The position numbers and the translations under genes are program-made. Positions 15,378 through 21,736 of a DNA stretch of 21,736 nucleotides are shown in pieces (position 1 is the first letter of the stretch; the number at the start of each line of letters is the position of its first letter). The notes beneath the pieces were generated by a model, which ran no database searches, was not told the DNA's origin, and worked only from the letters and a program-made list of their open reading frames with translations. Origin of the DNA: a bacterium (GTDB lineage Bacteria; T1Sed10-126); contig PWOD01000122.1 of assembly GCA_003557545.1 (NCBI GenBank), positions 1 to 21,736 on the forward strand. The letters run 5' to 3'.

Positions 15378-15396
15378 CTTATGATAGTTAAAAAAT

Positions 15397-15416
15397 AACC
15401 GGTAATCCTTCCGGTT
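15397..15416 (+). promoter_or_regulatory. Palindrome in the carbamoyltransferase leader
   Basis: AACCGG and CCGGTT are separated by 8 nt, just downstream of the predicted transcription start. This is the right place for an operator or a leader hairpin. It does not match the ArgR box as I know it. Confidence 0.35.
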
Positions 15417-15487
15417 TGACAAATTACCACGAATAATCACTGGCGTTTCAATAATGATTAACCATACTTTTTAAAGGAGGTTGCTTT

Positions 15488-16528
15488 ATGCAAACTAAAG
15501 GTTTTCGTGGTAAGGATTTTATAACTTTGAGGGATTTCACGCGGGAAGAGATTGATAGTCTGTTGGAAGTCGGATTTGATCTCAAGAAACGTTATGCATT
15601 AAAAGAACGACATTCTCACATACTTCCAGATAAAACACTTTACATGATATTTTATAATCAGTCTTTAAGGACTAGAAACTCCTTTGAGGCCGGGATGACG
15701 CAGCTGGGAGGTCATGCCCATTTTCTTTCCTCCGATAAGATTTATACACCGGCGGTAGAGGGGGAAGAAAAGGCTTATTCGACCGAACGGGTCTCGGATG
15801 TCGCGCGGACTCTGGAGAGGTTTGGTGACGCCATAGCGATTCGGATGTATGGTCCGCCGACCGGTTGGGTTTACGGAAAGGCTAATTCTTATATGAATGA
15901 GTTTGCCCGTTGGACCAACATTCCGATCATCAACATGGAATGTGATAAATACCATCCCTGTCAGGCTCTGTCAGATCTTTTAACAATCAAGGAGAAACTG
16001 GGAACTTTCAAGAAGAAGAAATTCGTCATGTCCTGGGCCTATTCTCCCTCCTATGAGAAACCTCTAAGTGTTCCCCAATCGGCAATTATTGCGGCTTCAA
16101 AAATGGGTATGGATGTGGTGCAGGCTCAGCCCAAGGGGTTTGAGCTTGATGAGGAGATACTCGACGCCTGTTCTAAATATGCCGAAGATGCCGGCGGTAG
16201 CTTTGAAGTCAGCTATGACATGGATGAGGCTTTTGAAGATGCACATGTTGTCTATCCCAAATGCTGGGGGTCAAAGTCTGAGTTCGAAAACGTTGCCGAA
16301 GGTGATGATTCCGGCATGGTCAAGCTGTTTGAGCAGAACAAAGATTGGAAATGTGATGCTGACAAACTGGCGCTGGCCCGAGAAAATGCCCTTTACATGC
16401 ATTGTTTGCCAGCAGATCGAGGCTGGGAAGTTACCGATGATGTGATAGATGGTCCGCAATCGGTTGTGTTTGATGAGGCCGAAAACCGGCTGCACGCGCA
16501 AAAAGCCGTCATGAGTCTGGTGATGTAA
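15488..16528 (+). CDS. YgeW-type (catabolic, aspartate/ornithine-like) carbamoyltransferase 1
   Basis: A 346-aa member of the aspartate/ornithine carbamoyltransferase superfamily. Carbamoyl-phosphate-binding motifs are present: SLRTR (59-63, in FYNQSLRTRNSFE), HPCQ (156-159) and HCLPADRGWEVTDDV (from 305). The segment FVMSWAYSPSYEKPLSVPQS (179-198) is characteristic of the knotted YgeW branch and differs from classical OTC, which has DGNN there. YgeW enzymes are thought to run in the degradative direction, forming carbamoyl phosphate from a ureido compound; purine-derived ureides have been proposed. The start has a near-ideal AAAGGAGG site. The paralogue follows after 1 nt. The true amine substrate cannot be told from sequence. 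Confidence 0.85.
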   Translation: MQTKGFRGKDFITLRDFTREEIDSLLEVGFDLKKRYALKERHSHILPDKTLYMIFYNQSLRTRNSFEAGMTQLGGHAHFLSSDKIYTPAVEGEEKAYSTERVSDVARTLERFGDAIAIRMYGPPTGWVYGKANSYMNEFARWTNIPIINMECDKYHPCQALSDLLTIKEKLGTFKKKKFVMSWAYSPSYEKPLSVPQSAIIAASKMGMDVVQAQPKGFELDEEILDACSKYAEDAGGSFEVSYDMDEAFEDAHVVYPKCWGSKSEFENVAEGDDSGMVKLFEQNKDWKCDADKLALARENALYMHCLPADRGWEVTDDVIDGPQSVVFDEAENRLHAQKAVMSLVM

Positions 16529-16529
16529 A

Positions 16530-17555
16530 ATGGCCTTGCGAAAGAGTAGTTTAAACGGCAAGTCAATGATTACCACACAGGATCTCAGTCGGGAGGAGAT
16601 TCTGGAGATTATCCAGGTGGCCGAGGCCATGCAGAAACATCGTTTTTCCGATGAGTATACCGGGGTTTTAAAACATCAAAGTTTTTTGATGTTTTTCTAT
16701 AATCCTTCGGTCCGCACCCGACAGTCGTTTGAAATTGCTGCGACTGAGTTGGGTGGCCATGGTCTGTACCTGGAACCGGGCGGTATGCGTCTTAAGACTA
16801 AGGATCGTGCCGGTGAAACGATTGAGGATGTAGCCGGGGTAATGAACCGTTACGGCTGTGGTGTTGGGATTCGTATTCTTGAAGGGAAACTCGATTATTA
16901 TGGCCGGGGCGATGAGATTCTGCGTGAATACGACCGCTATCTGAAAGTCCCCCTGGTGAGTTTTGCCCACGATCGTTTTCATCCCTGTCAGGGACTGGCT
17001 GATGCCATGGGTTACCGCAAACATTTAGGTGAACATCTTGAGGGAAAAACGATTGTTCACCAGTGGGGCCACGGAGCCCTGGCTCGTTCCCATTGTTCTG
17101 TTCAGGAGAGTATGTTGATCTGTTCACGGCTGGGAATGAATGTTCGGGTCGCTCATCCACCCGGTTATGAGCTTGATCAAGAGGTGATCGATTGGACAAA
17201 GCAAAACTGTGCGGAAAATTCGGCTGAGTTTTCCGTGACAAATGATCCTGTCGAAGCCTATGAGGATGCCGACATAGTCTATTCCCGTAACTGGATGAGT
17301 ACAGATGCCTATAGTGGCGGCGAGTTTCATAAGGAGCAAGAGGTTGAGAAGGCCATGCAATATACCGACTGGATCTGTGATGAGGAAAAGATGAAGCTGA
17401 CCAACAACGGCTTCTTTTCACATCCCATGCCGGTGGATAGAACCCATGAAGTTACTGATGAAGTAGCTTCTGGACCTCGCTCAATTATTCTTGATATAGC
17501 CGAAAACAGGCTGCACGTTCAGAAGGCCTATATGGCTCTATCAATGGGTAGTTAA
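16530..17555 (+). CDS. YgeW-type carbamoyltransferase 2, with altered catalytic loop
   Basis: A 341-aa paralogue of the preceding gene. It keeps PSVRTR (59-64, in FFYNPSVRTRQSFE) and HPCQ (151-154), but where OTC and YgeW have HCLP it carries HPMPVDRTHEVTDEV (from 298), closer to the HPLPR of aspartate carbamoyltransferase. The middle loop is VHQWGHGALARSHCSVQES, at the position of AYSPSYxKPLSVPQ in its neighbour. These changes lie where the second (amine) substrate binds, so it probably uses a different acceptor or donor from gene 1, or the two form a hetero-oligomer. The ATG is 1 nt after the previous stop, with little ribosome binding site, suggesting coupled translation. The transcript ends at the terminator 24 nt downstream. 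Confidence 0.82.
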   Translation: MALRKSSLNGKSMITTQDLSREEILEIIQVAEAMQKHRFSDEYTGVLKHQSFLMFFYNPSVRTRQSFEIAATELGGHGLYLEPGGMRLKTKDRAGETIEDVAGVMNRYGCGVGIRILEGKLDYYGRGDEILREYDRYLKVPLVSFAHDRFHPCQGLADAMGYRKHLGEHLEGKTIVHQWGHGALARSHCSVQESMLICSRLGMNVRVAHPPGYELDQEVIDWTKQNCAENSAEFSVTNDPVEAYEDADIVYSRNWMSTDAYSGGEFHKEQEVEKAMQYTDWICDEEKMKLTNNGFFSHPMPVDRTHEVTDEVASGPRSIILDIAENRLHVQKAYMALSMGS

Positions 17556-17578
17556 AAATCCTTTTATGTTTGGCAATG

Positions 17579-17616
17579 ATATGCTGACAGGTTAACTTGA
17601 CCTGTCAGCATATTTT
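17579..17616 (+). terminator. Strong intrinsic terminator after the tandem carbamoyltransferases
   Basis: A perfect 14-bp stem is formed by 17579-17592 and 17600-17613 (core GCTGACAGGT / ACCTGTCAGC), with a 7-nt loop TAACTTG. The right arm runs into TTTT (17613-17616). The run of T is short, but the stem is long and GC-rich in the centre. Confidence 0.85.
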
Positions 17617-17855
17617 GCTTATTATTACCGTTCACCGGTTTGTTGCAAATTTACCCGAATAAACAGGCAGAGTCAGCGGTGAGCGCCATTCAGAACGATT
17701 ATTTATCAGGCTGATCTTATAATAAAAGCCGGTTGTTATTTAACGGTAGTGGGAGTTGTACAGGTTGCGGGTTGAAATTATAGGGCAGCTGATTTTTCAA
17801 TTATCTTTGATAATACGGCGCAACAGGTTCGAAATTATTTTGAGGAGGATCTATT
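17617..17855. promoter_or_regulatory. Leader/promoter region of the carbamate kinase genes
   Basis: This gap follows a terminator, so it must carry the promoter of the next three genes if they are not read through. A perfect TATAAT lies at 17718-17723 without a good -35. A palindrome ATTATC-TTT-GATAAT (17800-17814) lies 42 nt before the ATG and could be an operator. No known riboswitch or gene is recognised. Confidence 0.35.
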
Positions 17856-18800
17856 ATGCCTAAAGCAGTCGTCGCAGTTGGTGGCAACTCACTTATTTCT
17901 GAGAAAGGGAAGGAATCTGTTCCAGATCAATATACAGCCGTGGTGGCAACGGCCCGTCACATAGCCGGAATGATTGAGCGGGGTTGGGATGTTGTGGTTA
18001 CCCATGGTAATGGACCCCAGGTTGGGTTTATTTTACTCCGGGCGGAGCTGGCCAAAAAACATGCTGGTCTGCATGATGTTCCTCTTGATTCCTGTGTGGC
18101 TGATACCCAGGGGGCTATTGGATATACTTTTCAGCAGGTTTTAAAAAATGAATTTGAACGCCGAGGTATCGATAAAAATGCGGTTACACTGGTTACACGG
18201 GTTCTGGTTGATAAAAATGATCAGGCGTTTGATAATCCTGCTAAACCGATTGGACCGTTTATGGAAGAGGAGGAGGCCCGTCAACACCAGGACGAAGATG
18301 GATGGGATGTGGTGGAAGATTCAGGACGGGGTTATCGCCGGGTGGTTCCCTCTCCGGCACCGGTTGAAATAATTGAGGAAGAATCGATTAAAACCCTGGT
18401 CGAAAAGGGAGATACCGTGATTGGAGTAGGGGGCGGAGGTATCCCTGTTTATCGTCGAGAGGATGGGATTATTGCCGGTATCGCTGCTGTCATTGATAAA
18501 GATGCTGCTTCTTCAGTGCTGGCTAAAAATATTGGGGCTGAGCTGTTTCTTGTTTCTACAGCTGTGGAACAGGTCTGTATCAACTTTGGTCAACCGGATG
18601 AACAGCCACTTGATGAGATGACGGTGGCTGAGGCCAAACAGTACATTGAGGAGGGCCATTTTGCGCCCGGCAGCATGAAACCAAAGGTTGAAGCTGTGAT
18701 TGATTTTCTGGAAGCTGGTGGTAAAGAAGCGATTATTACTACTCCCTATAATATTGAAAAAGCTCTGGAAGGAAAAGCAGGCACCCGGGTGGTTAATTAA
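17856..18800 (+). CDS. arcC: Carbamate kinase
   Basis: A 314-aa carbamate kinase of the amino-acid-kinase fold. It transfers phosphate from carbamoyl phosphate to ADP, giving ATP and carbamate, which decays to CO2 and NH3. Motifs: VGGNSL (8-13), THGNGPQVG (49-57), then DTQGAIGY, GVGGGGIPV and DKDAAS, the nucleotide- and phosphate-binding loops of ArcC/YqeA. The length is typical. The ATG has GAGGAGG at good spacing. Two nucleotides separate it from the PLP enzyme gene, so the two are cotranscribed. The position between three carbamoyltransferases shows that the block works in the catabolic direction. The symbol arcC is used for the enzyme activity; the yqeA-type paralogue cannot be distinguished here. 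Confidence 0.95.
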   Translation: MPKAVVAVGGNSLISEKGKESVPDQYTAVVATARHIAGMIERGWDVVVTHGNGPQVGFILLRAELAKKHAGLHDVPLDSCVADTQGAIGYTFQQVLKNEFERRGIDKNAVTLVTRVLVDKNDQAFDNPAKPIGPFMEEEEARQHQDEDGWDVVEDSGRGYRRVVPSPAPVEIIEEESIKTLVEKGDTVIGVGGGGIPVYRREDGIIAGIAAVIDKDAASSVLAKNIGAELFLVSTAVEQVCINFGQPDEQPLDEMTVAEAKQYIEEGHFAPGSMKPKVEAVIDFLEAGGKEAIITTPYNIEKALEGKAGTRVVN

Positions 18801-18802
18801 CA

Positions 18803-19996
18803 ATGGCTAATCATCTGACTTCGTTTGTCTGTTTTAACTGTCGAACCGAGCATCCTGCTGATTATGATGGTTATCTGTGCCGCGAGTGTGGAGGTAATCT
18901 GAATGCAGTTTATGATTACCAGGCGGTGGCGGAGAGTTTTACTGTCGATCGATTGAAACAGGATGATGAGCAGACAGTCTGGCGGTACAGTGAGCTGTTC
19001 CCCTTTGCTGATCGGCGCAATGTACCCGGTTTGCATATGGGAATTACGCCACTTTATCGGAACAGAATAATTGAGCAACAGATCGATACCGAGTTAATCT
19101 ACCTGAAGGATGATACCCGGTTACCTTCTGCCTCTTTTAAAGATCGGGCCAGCAGTGTAGTAATGGCGGTGGCTATTGAGAAGGGAGTTGAACGGGTGGC
19201 CTGTGCTTCCACAGGAAATGCCGGTTGCTCATGGGCCTGCATGGGAGCGACCTGTGGTATGCCTGTGACAATCTTTGTGCCCGCTTCAGCACCAGAAGCT
19301 AAGATAGCTCAGTTGGAGGTTTATGGTGCTGATGTGCGGAGGGTTGACGGTAGTTATGATGATGCCTTTGCTCTCTGTGTGGAAGAGTGCGAAAAACATG
19401 GTTATTTCAACCGTAATACAGGATTTAATCCCTATACTCGTGAAGGGAAAAAATCTGTTTCATTTGAGATCTGGGAACAGTTTGGCTATCGTGCTCCTGC
19501 TTCGGTCTTTGTTCCGGTTGGTGATGGTAATATTATCAGTGGTGTCTGGAAAGGTTTTTATGATCTGCAGCAGCTGGGTCTGATTGATGAGATGCCAGCG
19601 ATTTTTGCGGTTCAGAGTACTAATTCTGATGCAATTGCAAAGACAATCAGTACTATTGAGCAGGGCAGTCAGAGTCTGGATGATTTTACAGTGGCGACTG
19701 TTTCAGCCACAACGCGTGCCGATTCGATAGCGGTCGATACCCCAAGTGATGGGGTGTCGGCGGTCAGGGCGGTTATGGAGACCGGCGGTAAGGCCGTTAC
19801 AGTCAGTGACCAGGAGATTCTGGCGGAGATTTGGGAGCTTGCATCCAGCACAGGAATTTTTGCTGAACCGGCCGGCGTCACGGCCGTTGCCGGGTTGAAA
19901 AAATTCGCTCTGGCTGGCGGAGTAGTGCCAGCTCCCGCTGTTGCACTTGTTACAGGAAATGGATTAAAAGACGTTAAGGCGGTGTTAGAGGCATGA
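18803..19996 (+). CDS. Threonine synthase-family PLP enzyme with N-terminal zinc ribbon
   Basis: A 397-aa fold-type II PLP enzyme. An N-terminal zinc ribbon uses Cys10, Cys13, Cys26 and Cys29. The PLP lysine is Lys113 in PSASFKDRAS, the phosphate-side STGNAG is at 136-141, and VGDGNIISG stands for the glycine-rich phosphate loop. Closest by eye is threonine synthase (O-phosphohomoserine to threonine), and databases would probably label it thrC. However, no other threonine genes are present; it sits between carbamate kinase and OTC and overlaps OTC by 4 nt. Escherichia coli pairs YgeW and YqeA with another fold-II PLP enzyme, the diaminopropionate ammonia-lyase YgeX, so a lyase or beta-replacement role on an amino acid from the carbamoyltransferase reactions is an alternative. 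Confidence 0.8.
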   Translation: MANHLTSFVCFNCRTEHPADYDGYLCRECGGNLNAVYDYQAVAESFTVDRLKQDDEQTVWRYSELFPFADRRNVPGLHMGITPLYRNRIIEQQIDTELIYLKDDTRLPSASFKDRASSVVMAVAIEKGVERVACASTGNAGCSWACMGATCGMPVTIFVPASAPEAKIAQLEVYGADVRRVDGSYDDAFALCVEECEKHGYFNRNTGFNPYTREGKKSVSFEIWEQFGYRAPASVFVPVGDGNIISGVWKGFYDLQQLGLIDEMPAIFAVQSTNSDAIAKTISTIEQGSQSLDDFTVATVSATTRADSIAVDTPSDGVSAVRAVMETGGKAVTVSDQEILAEIWELASSTGIFAEPAGVTAVAGLKKFALAGGVVPAPAVALVTGNGLKDVKAVLEA

Positions 19997-20901
19997 GTAA
20001 AAAGGATTTTGTGATTTTAACTGATTATGACAGGAAGACGCTGGAAGAGATTATTCAACGCGCTCGAGAGCTTAAAGGAGGAGCTCAGCCGCAACGTGGT
20101 AAAGATAAGGCGCTGGCCATGATTTTTACCAAACCATCGACCAGAACCAACGTTTCCTTTCGTATGGCAATGCATAGGTTGGGTGGTACTTCGATGTATC
20201 TCGGGAATGAAACTCTTCAACTTTCCCGGGGCGAGACTATTGAGGATACGGGCCGCACGCTGGCCCGGTATGTGGATATAGTTATGATTCGGACCTTTGA
20301 TCATGTTGATGTTGAAAACCTGGCAGCCGGTTCGACAGTCCCTGTTATTAACGGGTTGACCGATCTGTGTCATCCCTGTCAGGCCATGGGTGATGTTCTG
20401 ACCCTGGTAGAATCAATTGATTGTGAGCTGTCGGAGGCGAAATTGACCTATATTGGTGATGGTAATAACGTCTGTCATTCATTGATCAATGCTGCTGGTA
20501 TTTTTGGATTTAAACTGACCGTTTGTGCGCCACCGCAGTTTGCGCCGTCCCCTGCTATTGTCAGACCAATGCAGGAAAAAAATCCCAGTATTGAGGTGGT
20601 TTCTGACCCTCAGTCCGCCGTAGTTGGAGCGGATGCCATTTATACTGATGTCTGGGTAAGTATGGGCGATGAAGAGGAGGCTGAGCAAAGATATCAAACT
20701 TTTGGTGATTACCAGGTTAACTCTCAGCTCCTGCAACAGGCCAAGGACTCCTGTATAGTACTGCACTGTCTGCCGGCTAATCGAGGAGAAGAGTTGACTG
20801 ATGAGGTAATGGATGGTCCTCGATCACGGATTTTTGATCAGGCAGAAAATCGAATGCACAGTCAGCAGGCTATTCTGGAATATCTTCTGGGAACCGTTTG
20901 A
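19993..20901 (+). CDS. argF: Ornithine carbamoyltransferase
   Basis: A 302-aa classical OTC interconverting ornithine plus carbamoyl phosphate with citrulline. All signatures are present: KPSTRT (47-52), HPCQ (127-130), DGNN (156-159), DVWVSMGDE (219-227; the SMG loop binds ornithine) and HCLPANRG (258-265). It is of normal size, unlike the longer YgeW-type pair. It overlaps the PLP enzyme gene (ATGA) and is the last gene of the carbamate kinase operon, so it likely works catabolically with carbamate kinase, as in the arginine deiminase pathway (arcB role). An arginine deiminase (arcA) is not in the window. Catabolic and biosynthetic OTCs cannot be separated safely from sequence, so the symbol denotes the enzyme. 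Confidence 0.93.
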   Translation: MSKKDFVILTDYDRKTLEEIIQRARELKGGAQPQRGKDKALAMIFTKPSTRTNVSFRMAMHRLGGTSMYLGNETLQLSRGETIEDTGRTLARYVDIVMIRTFDHVDVENLAAGSTVPVINGLTDLCHPCQAMGDVLTLVESIDCELSEAKLTYIGDGNNVCHSLINAAGIFGFKLTVCAPPQFAPSPAIVRPMQEKNPSIEVVSDPQSAVVGADAIYTDVWVSMGDEEEAEQRYQTFGDYQVNSQLLQQAKDSCIVLHCLPANRGEELTDEVMDGPRSRIFDQAENRMHSQQAILEYLLGTV

Positions 20902-20961
20902 ACTCCAGGTAGAATAGGGGAGTTTTTCACGGCTTTTCTGTTGACAGATAAATTCTACCTG
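20901..20961. terminator. Stem-loops between convergent OTC and panD genes
   Basis: Two alternative structures lie in the convergent gap. AACTCC (20901-20906) with GGAGTT (20919-20924), running into T5, resembles a weak intrinsic terminator for the plus-strand operon. CAGGTAGAAT (20906-20915) and ATTCTACCTG (20952-20961) form a perfect 10-bp inverted repeat with a 36-nt loop that could serve either strand. Confidence 0.4.
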
Positions 20962-20995
20962 ATTGGTATGGTTGTTGAACTCTCGAAAATCAATT

Positions 20996-21361
20996 CTATC
21001 CAGTAGATTTTCTGATTATCTGATTGTTTTCGTCAACCCAGACGAGTGTTGGCCGGTGAGCTTCAGCAGTAGCCTTATCCATCTGGCTGTAGGCGAGGAT
21101 TATTACAAGGTCGCCGACTTCAGCCTTACGGGCGGCAGCACCGTTGAGACAGATGGTTCCCTGGTTAGTTTTTTCTTCGATTAGATAGGTTTCAAATCTT
21201 TCGCCATTATTGAGATTGACCAGCTGGACCTTTTCGTAGGGGATTAAACCGGCTGCTTCGATCAATTGAGAGTCAACGGTTATACTGCCCTGATAATTAA
21301 GATTGGCCTCGGTCACTGTGGCCCTGTGGATTTTAGATTTTAACATCGTAATAAGCTGCAT
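20996..21361 (-). CDS. panD: Aspartate 1-decarboxylase precursor
   Basis: A 121-aa proenzyme of aspartate alpha-decarboxylase, which makes beta-alanine for pantothenate and CoA synthesis. The self-cleavage site is Gly25-Ser26 (NYQGSITVD), where Ser26 becomes the catalytic pyruvoyl group. MLKSKIHRATVTEANL before it and NGERFETYLI, GTICLNGAAARKAEVGDLVII after it are family signatures, including Arg of GERFETY near the active site. The ATG at 21361 has GAGGGTG about 7 nt upstream. A later Met6 would also fit but lacks a site. It is convergent with the OTC gene and monocistronic in view; no panB or panC is present. It is unlikely to be functionally tied to the carbamoyltransferase block. Confidence 0.95.
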   Translation of the reverse strand: MQLITMLKSKIHRATVTEANLNYQGSITVDSQLIEAAGLIPYEKVQLVNLNNGERFETYLIEEKTNQGTICLNGAAARKAEVGDLVIILAYSQMDKATAEAHRPTLVWVDENNQIIRKSTG

Positions 21362-21427
21362 TTTTTACACCCTCATAAGATTAAATTAGCTCTACAATAG
21401 TCTGGTTTAAGTTGAAAACCGCTTAAT

Positions 21428-21462
21428 AGTATAGCATCTTTAATCTATTTTATAAACGTCAA
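21428..21462 (-). promoter_or_regulatory. Promoter candidate for panD
   Basis: On the minus strand TATACT (21428-21433) is preceded by TGC (extended -10). TTGACG (21457-21462) lies 23 nt upstream, too far for a normal -35, so recognition would rest on the extended -10. The 66-nt leader to the panD ATG is reasonable. Confidence 0.45.
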
Positions 21463-21553
21463 CGCTGGGATCTACCGATTGTTTTAAGGGCTAATTTATC
21501 TACTAAATAGTTTAACCTAAAACCCTGTCAGCCAAATGATTGAGAGGATTTGA

Positions 21554-21736
21554 TCAGAGATTATCCTCCGATAATTTTACTATAGTCCGGTTAGGCAGTT
21601 GAAAAATTGGAGAAATGTCAACACATGGTAAATCGTTTCCACCCCGGTGAGATCTATAGTAATCATCCAGTATCCAGGGAAACCACAGCATCAGCTCTTT
21701 TGGATGGTTTCCCAGGTTCTGTATTGTCTCCCAAGG
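21554..21736 (-). CDS. C-terminal end of an unidentified protein (gene continues beyond the window)
   Basis: On the minus strand a frame is open from the window's right edge for 60 codons to TGA (21554-21556). The residues look like genuine protein: NLGNHPKELMLWFPW, then ILDDYYRSHRGG, DISPIFQLPNRT and a charged end VKLSEDNL. The composition (aromatic and acidic, no low-complexity or stop clusters) favours this frame over a 37-codon plus-strand frame from 21625. I do not recognise the family. The gene would lie upstream of panD on the same strand, separated from it by about 190 nt that include the panD promoter candidate. Confidence 0.55.
   Translation of the reverse strand, partial: PWETIQNLGNHPKELMLWFPWILDDYYRSHRGGNDLPCVDISPIFQLPNRTIVKLSEDNL

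Larger units (their letters stand above)
15152..15487. other. AT-rich intergenic region between the nuo-like run and the carbamoyltransferase genes
   Basis: No gene is seen in these 336 nt. A weak nested structure (TTGTTTG at 15195-15201 pairing with CAAACAA at 15228-15234, with CTAT/ATAG inside) might end the upstream transcript but lacks a G+C-rich stem. The right half holds the promoter and leader of the first carbamoyltransferase gene. Confidence 0.6.

Noticed and set aside
15488-17555. Aspartate carbamoyltransferase (pyrB) for pyrimidine synthesis
   Set aside because: No pyrimidine genes are nearby, and the AYSPSYxKPLSVPQ and HCLPADR motifs fit the YgeW branch.
21625-21736. Plus-strand frame open to the right edge (from ATG 21625)
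   Set aside because: The opposite frame is longer, ends in a clean stop and has a more protein-like composition.
1-21736. CRISPR arrays, tRNA or rRNA genes
   Set aside because: No regularly spaced repeats, cloverleaf or rRNA-like sequence was noticed on either strand by reading; a covariance-model scan was not possible.

Overview
The window looks like a stretch of chromosome from an anaerobic, ferredoxin-using bacterium. Two things point to this: a 2-oxoacid:ferredoxin oxidoreductase, and a set of catabolic carbamoyltransferases with a carbamate kinase, which makes ATP by substrate-level phosphorylation. Strong AGGAGG-type ribosome binding sites, frequent TTG/GTG starts and moderate GC suggest a Bacillota- or Halanaerobiales-like organism. 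That placement is inference; no rRNA or other marker is present.

Layout. Positions 1-558 hold no gene I can name. A coding-like frame is open into the left edge on the minus strand and stops next to sequence resembling the flank of a degraded mobile element. A minus-strand trmL (559-1062) is divergent from a long plus-strand run (about 1169-15151). That run carries korA and korB, a HIT protein, one ORF fusing endonuclease V to a CCA-adding/poly(A) polymerase-type nucleotidyltransferase, and nine genes in the order nuoA-C-D-H-J-K-L-M-N. The second block (15488-20901) has two tandem YgeW-type carbamoyltransferases closed by a strong terminator, then carbamate kinase, a zinc-ribbon threonine-synthase-family PLP enzyme and an ornithine carbamoyltransferase. 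On the minus strand at the right are panD and the last 60 codons of an unidentified gene that enters from the right edge.

Main result. The nuo-like cluster keeps canonical Nuo order, but exactly the two Fe-S subunits expected within it, NuoB and NuoI, are missing, and there is no NuoEFG. By eye, the membrane subunits have also lost most of the acidic and lysine residues that carry protons in complex I: NuoA FDxE, both NuoK Glu, and the Glu and Lys of NuoL and NuoM. The NuoN-like subunit keeps its Glu and Lys. NuoD lacks the HPSTHG quinone-site motif. All frames are open, so this looks like a maintained complex-I-derived assembly with a different function rather than a decaying remnant. I cannot assign that function.

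How the genes may work together (inference). KorAB would reduce ferredoxin from a 2-oxoacid at the head of the same transcriptional run as the complex-I-like genes. The carbamoyltransferase block would turn carbamoylated amines or amino acids (citrulline for the OTC, ureido compounds for the YgeW-like enzymes) into carbamoyl phosphate, and carbamate kinase would turn that into ATP, CO2 and NH3. The PLP enzyme probably processes a partner amino acid.
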